Source of the DNA: Candidatus Aminicenantota bacterium
Lineage (GTDB): Bacteria; Acidobacteriota; Aminicenantia; UBA2199
Assembly (NCBI GenBank): GCA_020355945.1
Contig: CP070627.1
Span: 7,781,133-7,786,836 of the forward strand
Length of the DNA stretch: 5,704 nt
Reading direction: 5' to 3'
The notes beneath the pieces are model-generated. The model did not search any database and was not told the origin of the DNA. It saw only the letters and a list, made by a program, of their open reading frames with translations. How positions within the stretch are numbered: the stretch's first letter is position 1; every line of letters begins with the position of its first letter. Shown piece after piece: positions 1 through 5,704 of the stretch. The translations under genes and the position numbers were made by a program.

Positions 1-1476
1 ATCGTGGAAAAAATCGAAAATATGCACCTGTCTTACTATGAAATCTCCTTCCCGGATGTACGCCAATTGAAAGACAAAGCCCGGGAAATTGAAATTAAAT
101 CCAAACGAAAAGGAATCAAAATTTACTCCCTGCACTCTTTGGAAAAACGAAAAAAATATACCGACATGAAAGACATAGAAAAAGATATGTTGGTGCTGAA
201 CCTGGTCACCCAACCGGATAATTTGTTAATTAAAAGTAAAATTACCGCCTACAATGCCCTGGTGGAGAAATCCAAAGAAAGCAAAAAAGGTGTCACTTAC
301 ACGGTAACGCTTCCACCCAGTTATTTATTAAAAAACATCGATCTCTATAAAGTATGGTTGGCAGTCAATGACCAGGGAATGGCCCAAATGGAAAAAATTG
401 AAAAAGAATCACTTTACCCTAAAAAAAATAGGCTGCAAATCCAATTCCAGTTTACCGAAGACAAAAAACAAAAAGCAAAAGAAAAAGACACAGAAACAGC
501 CGAAATCGAGACCTTTTTTGTGCTGGTAAACAAGACGGCAGAACCGGCCCGGGCATCGGTCCACGGCTTAGAACTCTATGAAGAAGACCCTGAACTGGCA
601 CAAATGGTAAAAAAGAAGCTGGCAGCAAAAAAACGAAAAGGCGGAAAAACCATCAATGCCGAAGAATTGAAGCGAATATTGCAAGGGGTGGCAGACTATT
701 GTGACCGGTTAAAACAATCCGCCTTTCACTTTTACTGCCTGGAGAAAATCCTTGAAACCCGGAAACCCTTGACCGATGCGGAGCTGCAAGACCCACACAT
801 CGATGAAGTCAGTATGAGAACAAAAGCCAGCACCGCCCTGGACCAGATTCGTACCAAAGCCTATTCAAAAGTGAACAGCTATGTATTTGGTTATCGCTTA
901 CGCAAACAAGGCAATAAAATTAATGAAGAACGGGATTATATTTCCTCCACGGATAATGTCAGGGTGAATCGGGCCCAGGTGATTATGACCAATGCCTTTT
1001 TTACCGAAAAAGCGATATTTGCCCCGATTACGATTTTGGACCGCTCCCGCCAGGACAATTATGATTTCCAATTTGCCCGGTATGATGAACTCAATGGCCG
1101 GAATGCCGTGGTGATTGAAGCCACCCCCAAAAATCCAAGGGAAACCGACACCATTTACGGCAGCATATGGATCGATAGCGAAGATTTCTCCGTAATGAAA
1201 ATCGAAGCCGACCCGAAGTCCATCCGGGGTTACAAAAAATTAAAAGAACTCTCCAGGAAACTGCGCACCAGGCTTCATTTGTCACTGGTATCGGAGTTTG
1301 ATGAAATCCGTCAAGGCATTCGCTTCCCCACCAGGGTCAAGATGATGGAAAAATATAAAGGCGGACGGATTATTTCCGGCTATCGCGGCCCTCAAGGATG
1401 GGAACGCACCATAACCGAATTTATCTATTCCGATTACCGGTTCTTTAGCGTTCAAACCGATGTCACGGTGCAATAA
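1..1476 (+). CDS. VWFA-related / LolA-like fusion protein, paralogue A (5' truncated by window edge)
   Basis: This is the 3' part (491 codons plus TAA at 1474-1476) of a gene that starts upstream. Codon 1 (ATC) onward aligns without gaps to C from 4981, so the GTG at 4 and ATG at 22 are internal codons, not starts. By comparison with C, about 345 N-terminal residues (signal peptide and most of the VWA-like domain) lie outside the window. Codons 1 to about 52 are the end of the VWFA-related domain ('NMHLSYYEISFPDV', then 'KRKGIKIYSLHSLEKRKKY'). About 60-195 is a beta-rich middle region ('DLYKVWLAVNDQG', 'FFVLVNK'). About 195-218 is a Lys-rich linker. From about 220 to the end is a LolA-like region with a Cys pair (codons 234 and 246), 'SYVFGYRLRKQG', 'IYGSIWIDSEDFSVMKIE' and 'GIRFPTRVKMMEKYKGGR'. 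The family suggests an exported, envelope-located protein that may bind a lipid-like ligand. No catalytic residues are recognised. The reading frame is near certain; the domain names are moderately sure. Confidence 0.93.
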   Translation: MVEKIENMHLSYYEISFPDVRQLKDKAREIEIKSKRKGIKIYSLHSLEKRKKYTDMKDIEKDMLVLNLVTQPDNLLIKSKITAYNALVEKSKESKKGVTYTVTLPPSYLLKNIDLYKVWLAVNDQGMAQMEKIEKESLYPKKNRLQIQFQFTEDKKQKAKEKDTETAEIETFFVLVNKTAEPARASVHGLELYEEDPELAQMVKKKLAAKKRKGGKTINAEELKRILQGVADYCDRLKQSAFHFYCLEKILETRKPLTDAELQDPHIDEVSMRTKASTALDQIRTKAYSKVNSYVFGYRLRKQGNKINEERDYISSTDNVRVNRAQVIMTNAFFTEKAIFAPITILDRSRQDNYDFQFARYDELNGRNAVVIEATPKNPRETDTIYGSIWIDSEDFSVMKIEADPKSIRGYKKLKELSRKLRTRLHLSLVSEFDEIRQGIRFPTRVKMMEKYKGGRIISGYRGPQGWERTITEFIYSDYRFFSVQTDVTVQ

Positions 1477-1487
1477 ATAACTTTTCC

Positions 1488-1494
1488 AAAGGAG
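1488..1494 (+). promoter_or_regulatory. Ribosome binding site of gene B
   Basis: AAAGGAG lies 11 bases before the ATG at 1506, inside the 29-bp gap after gene A. It supports that ATG, which also opens directly into a signal peptide. No terminator hairpin or clear promoter fits in the gap, which suggests B is co-transcribed with A. Confidence 0.8.
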
Positions 1495-1505
1495 AAAATA
1501 TAGCC

Positions 1506-3917
1506 ATGAAGGTTTTTTTGACAATCACAATGATCTTGCTCCTGGTCTTCCTGGTGGTTCCAGGGGAAAACCAGGAAAACACCGCGGAAAAGGCCCAGGA
1601 GAACCCCTGGCACGTACCTCTATTTGCCCTGGATAAACCAGGAAATCCCATCACTGATCTCAAAGAAACCGATATCCAACTCCACCTGGACAGTGAACCA
1701 ATAAAAACCTTTAAAATGGTTAAACAGTCCCTTGATGCCGCACCAAACCTAACTGTTTTCCTATTGTTTGATACTGCCATGTCCGGCAAAGAATCCACTG
1801 AAAAGGCAAAAGAAATCGCCCACGAGATCGTTACCGCGGCCAAACCAGGGACAAGATTTGTTTTATTGAATATTAAACCCTTTAAAGGATTAACTTTTAT
1901 CGGAGAAGGGACCAGCGGGACCAGCGGTATTAACGATATGGACAATAAAGACCAATTGCAGGAAATGATCCGGGAAAAAATCAAAGCGCTTCGTAAGCGG
2001 AAATTTAAACCCGTCGATGAAATCGGGACACTCCGCATACCCCATGCCTACAGCACTGAAAAAAAATTAAACGGACTCATATCCACTGCCGCCCAATTCC
2101 ACCAAAGAGAAACCATGAGTTTTATTAAATCCTTTCAAACCCTTTATCTTTTTCTCAATGCCATCCGGGACAAAAAAATGATCTACTTTTTTACCGAAGG
2201 CACCTATCAATCCATCAGGAAGTATATCCCTGCAGGTACAGCCATGTATCATCATTATTTAAACGGCATGGGCAAGGATCTTGGCCGCTGCGGCGCGGTA
2301 CTGTTTATTATTAACCCCACCTCCAACCTCACGGGCGAATACACACTCCAGTCCCTGTTAAATGAAAGTGGAGGAACATACCTGGAAGGCAGCGATCAAA
2401 AAACCATCAAAAACATGCACCACGCCTGTTATGAAATCTCTCTCCCGGACATACCTTCATTAAAAGGCCGGATTCATGAAATCATGATCACAGCCAAACG
2501 ATACGGCGTTACCCTCTTTTTCCCCCGCATCCTGGAAAAACCCAAACAATATTTTCAAATGACCGCCGCGGAAAAAGAACTGCTGGCATTGAATTTAGTC
2601 ACCCAACCCCAGCACCCCTTAATCAGGCGTAAAATCTCAGCATTCAACGCCAAAATAAACAAAACCAAAAAAAGCAAAAATAAGGTAACTTATGCAATCA
2701 CACTCCCCGATAGTTTTCTAAATAAAACCATGGATATATATAAATTATGGATGACCAATGACAATGAAGCAGCCCATATGGAAAAAAAGTCAGCAGTACC
2801 CCAAAAAAATTACGTGTTTATTGAATTTCCATTACCCGATCAAGACCTCAACGGCTGCTTTGTGCTGGTCAATGGGGCGATGAATTCGGCACGGGTATAT
2901 GGGAAAGAAATATACGATCAAGACACTGAAATCACTGCCATGAGTGAAAAAGCAGAAAAAGAAATATTGGCAAAAATGCAAGAAATCGAAGCATCCGTCA
3001 CCCGGGAAATGATGAGAAAAGGAATAAAAAAAACAGTAATTCAGCCGACAGCAGCAGGACAAACAAAACCAACACAAGAAACAACCGAACCCGTCATCTT
3101 CACAGGCCCATTAAAGGAAATATTGGCCGGTGCTGCCAATTACTGTGAAAAATTAAAAAAATCCGATTTCCATTTCCTGTGCCAGGAAAAAGTCTATATC
3201 AACCACAAACCATTAACCGATGCCGAAGATTACCAATCTTTCACCAGTTACCGCGATGCCCAAAAAGGTACTTACAGCCAACTGGATGAGATACGTCAAA
3301 AAGTATATACCCGGATGCAAAGTTATGTATTTAATTATCAACTCAACAAGCAAGGCCTGGAAATAAACGAAAAGCGAACATTGATAGCCAGCAAAGACAA
3401 TGAGAAAGTAGACCAGGAAAAGGTGATACGTGCGGATGCATATTTTGCCCGGAGGTTGGTATTGGTGCCCCTACTGTTTTTAGACCGGGCCCAGTGGGGC
3501 AAGTATGACTTTCACCTCAAAGGGTATGAAAAGTGGAAAAGTCGGAAAGCAGCGGTGGTGGAGGTCACACCCAGGGAGACGACCAAAACCACCACCATTT
3601 ACGGTAAACTGTGGATTGATACCGAAGATTTCTCCCTGGTGAGAATTGAAGCAAACCCCAGGTCTATACCAGGGTATACTCAATTTAACGAACTGGCAGC
3701 CAAACTGCAAACCAAACTCTACCTGTCACTGGAAACCGAGTTTGCTGAAATCCACGATGGTATTCGTTTCCCCACCAAAGTCCATATGCTGGAAAAATAC
3801 AAAGGCGGTCGTTATATCAGGCAGCATCGCGGCTCCAAAGGTTGGGAACGCAGCAGGATGATCTTTACTTACACCGATTATCAATTCCCCGAATCGATTG
3901 CGAGCGAAGTGAACTAG
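1506..3917 (+). CDS. VWFA-related / LolA-like fusion protein, paralogue B (complete, 803 aa)
   Basis: This is the only complete member, from ATG 1506 to TAG 3915-3917. Residues 1 to about 20 are a signal peptide (Lys2, then a Leu/Val/Ile core ending near 'VVPG'). No lipobox Cys is present, so a soluble exported protein is likely. Residues 36-72 are the leading beta region of the VWFA-related family ('PLFALDKPGNPITDLKETDI'). About 82-350 is the VWA-like domain: first strand 'TVFLLFDTAMSG' (D89, A91, S93), 'MIYFFTEG' (E231), 'RCGAVLFIIN' (261-270) and 'LLNESGGTYLEG' (284-295). About 355-472 is a beta-rich region. About 473-533 is a charged then Thr/Gln-rich linker, longer than in A or C. About 535-803 is LolA-like, with Cys547/Cys559, 'SYVFNYQLNKQG', 'IYGKLWIDTEDFSLVRIE' and 'GIRFPTKVHMLEKYKGGR'. 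MIDAS is degenerate (DxAxS; Glu where DG is usual), so metal-dependent binding is doubtful. B diverges from A and C at the end of the VWA domain ('KRYGVTLFFPRILEKPKQY') and has extra Cys at 308 and 451. Function is inferred: an envelope adaptor or carrier. An alternative is a protein-binding module with no lipid role. Confidence 0.95.
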   Translation: MKVFLTITMILLLVFLVVPGENQENTAEKAQENPWHVPLFALDKPGNPITDLKETDIQLHLDSEPIKTFKMVKQSLDAAPNLTVFLLFDTAMSGKESTEKAKEIAHEIVTAAKPGTRFVLLNIKPFKGLTFIGEGTSGTSGINDMDNKDQLQEMIREKIKALRKRKFKPVDEIGTLRIPHAYSTEKKLNGLISTAAQFHQRETMSFIKSFQTLYLFLNAIRDKKMIYFFTEGTYQSIRKYIPAGTAMYHHYLNGMGKDLGRCGAVLFIINPTSNLTGEYTLQSLLNESGGTYLEGSDQKTIKNMHHACYEISLPDIPSLKGRIHEIMITAKRYGVTLFFPRILEKPKQYFQMTAAEKELLALNLVTQPQHPLIRRKISAFNAKINKTKKSKNKVTYAITLPDSFLNKTMDIYKLWMTNDNEAAHMEKKSAVPQKNYVFIEFPLPDQDLNGCFVLVNGAMNSARVYGKEIYDQDTEITAMSEKAEKEILAKMQEIEASVTREMMRKGIKKTVIQPTAAGQTKPTQETTEPVIFTGPLKEILAGAANYCEKLKKSDFHFLCQEKVYINHKPLTDAEDYQSFTSYRDAQKGTYSQLDEIRQKVYTRMQSYVFNYQLNKQGLEINEKRTLIASKDNEKVDQEKVIRADAYFARRLVLVPLLFLDRAQWGKYDFHLKGYEKWKSRKAAVVEVTPRETTKTTTIYGKLWIDTEDFSLVRIEANPRSIPGYTQFNELAAKLQTKLYLSLETEFAEIHDGIRFPTKVHMLEKYKGGRYIRQHRGSKGWERSRMIFTYTDYQFPESIASEVN
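1908..1927 (+). repeat. 9-bp tandem duplication in gene B
   Basis: GGGACCAGC occurs twice in direct succession (1908-1916 and 1917-1925), followed by GG. It encodes G-T-S-G-T-S-G at residues 135-141, in the loop after 'FIGEG'. The matching place in C reads 'IGEGDSKNKDEL' and lacks the repeat. It is in frame, so it lengthens a surface loop without breaking the gene. Replication slippage is the likely origin. Confidence 0.75.
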
Positions 3918-3935
3918 GTTTTAATATAACTTAAC

Positions 3936-3940
3936 GGAGG
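3936..3940 (+). promoter_or_regulatory. Ribosome binding site of gene C
   Basis: GGAGG (extended GGAGGT to 3941) sits 5 bases before the ATG at 3946, in the 28-bp gap after gene B. It is a stronger match to the 16S anti-Shine-Dalgarno than the site before B, and it fixes the start of C. No terminator is seen in the gap, which supports co-transcription of B and C. Confidence 0.85.
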
Positions 3941-3945
3941 TAACA

Positions 3946-5704
3946 ATGAAAAAGAACATAAAAATCATTATCCCGGTGTTAATGTTAGCAGGCCTGGTCC
4001 TGCATTTGCCCGGGGTTTCCTTTCCCCAACAGGAACACCAAAAGATCGTGGAAGAGGTGAAAGTAACCTGGTGGCAGGTGCCGGTATTTGCCGTGGATAA
4101 GGCAGGAAACCCGGTTACAGACCTGAAACCCGAAGATATCCAGGTCCAATTGAATGGACGACAAATGCCTGCCTTTACCCTTCATAAACGTCCCTTTAGC
4201 GTAACCCAACGGAAAACAGAAAAGATACCCGGTGAAATCCCCGGCGCCAAACAATTGCCAATGATGAAAAACAAAGTGGTGTTCTTATTGTTTGACCTGG
4301 CTTTATCCGGCGAAACCTCCACCAGGCTGGCAAAAAAAATCGCTCAAAAAATTATCACAGAGGCAGAAACAGACACCCGGTTTATTGTCATGGCTATTGA
4401 CGCCTTTGCCGGTCTGGTCTATATCGGTGAAGGCGACAGTAAAAATAAAGATGAATTGGTGCGGACAATTAAAGATAAGGTAAAATTAAAAACAAACAAG
4501 AGAATAGTGGATATCGGAGAAATCCTGGGAGGATTAAGCGGAATACCAGGTAGTAAAAAAGCCAAAAGTAAATATGAGGGAAATGAGTTGCTCCTTTTTG
4601 AAGAAGCCATAGCCAAATGGTATAAACGAAAAAATATGGGATTCTTTTACGCCTTTGAAACCCTTTACTTTCTCCTTAATTCCATCGAAGACAATAAATT
4701 TATTTATTTCTTCAGTGAAGGGATGTCCCGATCAATACTCACCAGTAATCGCAGCCTTGCCGGAGCCAGGGGAATGTATAATTATTATCTCAAACGAGTG
4801 GCTAACTATCTCAGCCGCTGCGGCGCCGTCCTGTTTATTATTAATTCCATGGGAGTGCTTCAATACTCCACTGCAATGGGAAATGTAGCCGACAGTACCA
4901 GCCCCCTCTCAGGTGAAGACTCACTCCATTTCCTGGCAAAAGAGTCCGGCGGCACTTACCTGGAAGGCGCTCAAGAAAAAATCGTAGAACGCCTGGAAAA
5001 CATGCACCGCGCCTACTATGAAATCTCTTTCCCCGATGTCCCCCAATTAAAAGGCGCTACACGGGAAATTAACATTATACCCAAACGCAAAGGCATCAAA
5101 ATTCATTCCCTCAATACCCTGGAAAAACGAAAACAATATAACCAGATGAACCCGGTGGAAAAAGAAATGCTCGTCCTGAACTTAATTACCCAACCCCAGA
5201 ATTCATTGATTAAAGGTAAAATCTCTGCCTACAATGCCCGGGTGAATAAAACCAAAAAAAGCAAAAAAAGTGCGGTCTACCACGTCATCCTTCCCCCCGG
5301 TTATTTACACCAATACATCGATCTGTATAAAGTATGGTTGACAGTCAATGACCAGGGTTCAGCCCAACTGGAAAAAATCGAAAAAGAATCACTGTACCCC
5401 CAAAAAGACCGCATAAAAATCCAATTTCAACTGACAGCAGACACAGGAGACAACAAACAAAAACAAGAAAAAAAAGAAACAGGAAGTGAAACCAGGACAT
5501 ATTTTGTGTTAGTGAATAAAGGTGCGGCCCCGGTACGCGCTTCCGTTCACGGCATGGAACTCTATGAAGAGGACCCGCAGCTCATTGAAGAGGAAAAAAA
5601 GAAAATAGCAAAAAAACGAACAAAAGGCGAAACCATCAGTGCGGAGGAAATGCACAGGATATTGCAAGGGGCTGCCCAATACTGCGAAAAATTAAAACAA
5701 TCCG
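3946..5704 (+). CDS. VWFA-related / LolA-like fusion protein, paralogue C (3' truncated by window edge)
   Basis: The frame is open from ATG 3946 to the window end (586 codons plus one base) with no stop; I translated it in full. Residues 1 to about 26 are a signal peptide (KKNIK, then a hydrophobic core, 'LPGVSF'), with no lipobox. Residues 46-82 match the VWFA-related leader ('VPVFAVDKAGNPVTDLKPED'). About 110-400 is the VWA-like domain: 'VVFLLFDLALSG' (D117, A119, S121), 'FIVMAIDAFAGLVYIGEG', 'KFIYFFSEG' (E258), 'RCGAVLFIIN' (291-300), 'LAKESGGTYLEG' (330-341) and 'YYEISFPDV', ending in 'KRKGIKIHSLNTLEKRKQY'. About 405-545 is beta-rich ('DLYKVWLTVNDQG', 'YFVLVNKGAAPVRASVHG'). A Lys-rich linker follows, then the start of the LolA-like region ('AEEMHRILQGAAQYCEKLKQS', Cys at 5683-5685). 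By comparison with A, roughly 250 further residues should lie beyond the window. MIDAS is degenerate as in B. C is the closest relative of A. It is probably an exported envelope protein; the specific ligand is unknown. Confidence 0.93.
   Translation, partial: MKKNIKIIIPVLMLAGLVLHLPGVSFPQQEHQKIVEEVKVTWWQVPVFAVDKAGNPVTDLKPEDIQVQLNGRQMPAFTLHKRPFSVTQRKTEKIPGEIPGAKQLPMMKNKVVFLLFDLALSGETSTRLAKKIAQKIITEAETDTRFIVMAIDAFAGLVYIGEGDSKNKDELVRTIKDKVKLKTNKRIVDIGEILGGLSGIPGSKKAKSKYEGNELLLFEEAIAKWYKRKNMGFFYAFETLYFLLNSIEDNKFIYFFSEGMSRSILTSNRSLAGARGMYNYYLKRVANYLSRCGAVLFIINSMGVLQYSTAMGNVADSTSPLSGEDSLHFLAKESGGTYLEGAQEKIVERLENMHRAYYEISFPDVPQLKGATREINIIPKRKGIKIHSLNTLEKRKQYNQMNPVEKEMLVLNLITQPQNSLIKGKISAYNARVNKTKKSKKSAVYHVILPPGYLHQYIDLYKVWLTVNDQGSAQLEKIEKESLYPQKDRIKIQFQLTADTGDNKQKQEKKETGSETRTYFVLVNKGAAPVRASVHGMELYEEDPQLIEEEKKKIAKKRTKGETISAEEMHRILQGAAQYCEKLKQS

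Larger units (their letters stand above)
1..5704 (+). repeat. Tandem array of at least three diverged paralogous genes (unit about 2.4-2.6 kb)
   Basis: The same landmark, the ATG of the 'NMH' motif, falls at 22 in A, 2415 in B and 5002 in C, giving unit spacings of 2393 and 2587 bp. A 1-420 aligns to C 4981-5400 with no gap. Over A 335-420 against C 5315-5400 I count about 10 differences in 86 bases. B aligns mainly at protein level. This is an old duplication with one closer pair, not a set of identical repeats. Confidence 0.9.

Noticed and set aside
4..24. GTG at 4 or ATG at 22 as the start of gene A
   Set aside because: The sequence before and across both codons aligns with the interior of C (from 4981) and of B. 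There is no ribosome binding site, and the domain would begin in its last strand. The gene starts upstream of the window.
1463..2038. A 191-codon open frame on the minus strand
   Set aside because: It lies opposite the gap and the signal-peptide/VWA-like part of gene B, which has clear domain and paralogue support. The minus-strand translation is Ser/Ile-rich, has no recognisable motif and no counterpart opposite gene C.
2832..3077. A minus-strand open frame rich in Phe and Cys
   Set aside because: It is the reverse complement of the Lys/Glu-rich linker of B (AAA/GAA codons read as TTT/TTC). This is a composition artefact.
3918..3945. A possible weak inverted repeat (GTT...AAC) in the B-C gap as a terminator
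   Set aside because: The pairing is short, AT-rich and lacks a GC stem or a T-run after it. It overlaps the approach to a strong ribosome binding site.
4655..4888. A 77-codon plus-strand open frame in a different frame
   Set aside because: It is nested inside gene C, whose frame is continuous here and matches gene B at protein level.
1..5704. CRISPR array, insertion sequence, tRNA/rRNA or toxin-antitoxin system
   Set aside because: No short regularly spaced repeats, terminal inverted repeats, transposase motifs or RNA-gene signatures were seen. The repeats present are whole paralogous genes.

Overview
The window holds one coherent structure: three tandem, same-strand paralogous genes (A, B, C). 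They encode large predicted exported proteins with the same domain order: an N-terminal signal peptide, a von Willebrand factor A-like region of the 'VWFA-related' type first named in Acidobacteria, a beta-rich middle region, a variable Lys/Glu-rich linker, and a C-terminal region resembling the LolA/outer-membrane-lipoprotein-sorting fold. Gene A (1-1476) is cut at its 5' end by the window edge, gene B (1506-3917) is complete at 803 aa, and gene C (3946-5704) is cut at its 3' end after 586 codons. Nearly every base is coding. The two gaps are 29 and 28 bp and each carries a ribosome binding site but no terminator or obvious promoter, so the genes look like consecutive cistrons of one transcript.

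The organism is a bacterium with a cell envelope and fairly low to moderate GC (roughly 40-45% by eye). The VWFA-related domain ends in the pattern 'LA.ESGG.YLEG...NMH..YYEIS', which is typical of families expanded in Acidobacteriota and relatives. The C-terminal region resembles proteins I associate with the Aminicenantes lineage. This placement is inference from family resemblance, not a search result. No mobile elements, RNA genes, CRISPR arrays or tRNAs were seen.

How the genes work together: all visible N-termini carry signal peptides without a lipobox, so the products are probably soluble periplasmic or secreted proteins. The VWA-like region would be a protein-interaction module, and the metal-site (MIDAS) motif is degenerate in both copies that can be read. 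The LolA-like region would be a carrier or binding module for a lipid or lipidated ligand. A and C are more alike than either is to B over the part that can be compared, so the array has a recent-duplication or gene-conversion history with B the diverged member. Both window edges fall inside paralogues, so the cluster may extend further on either side.
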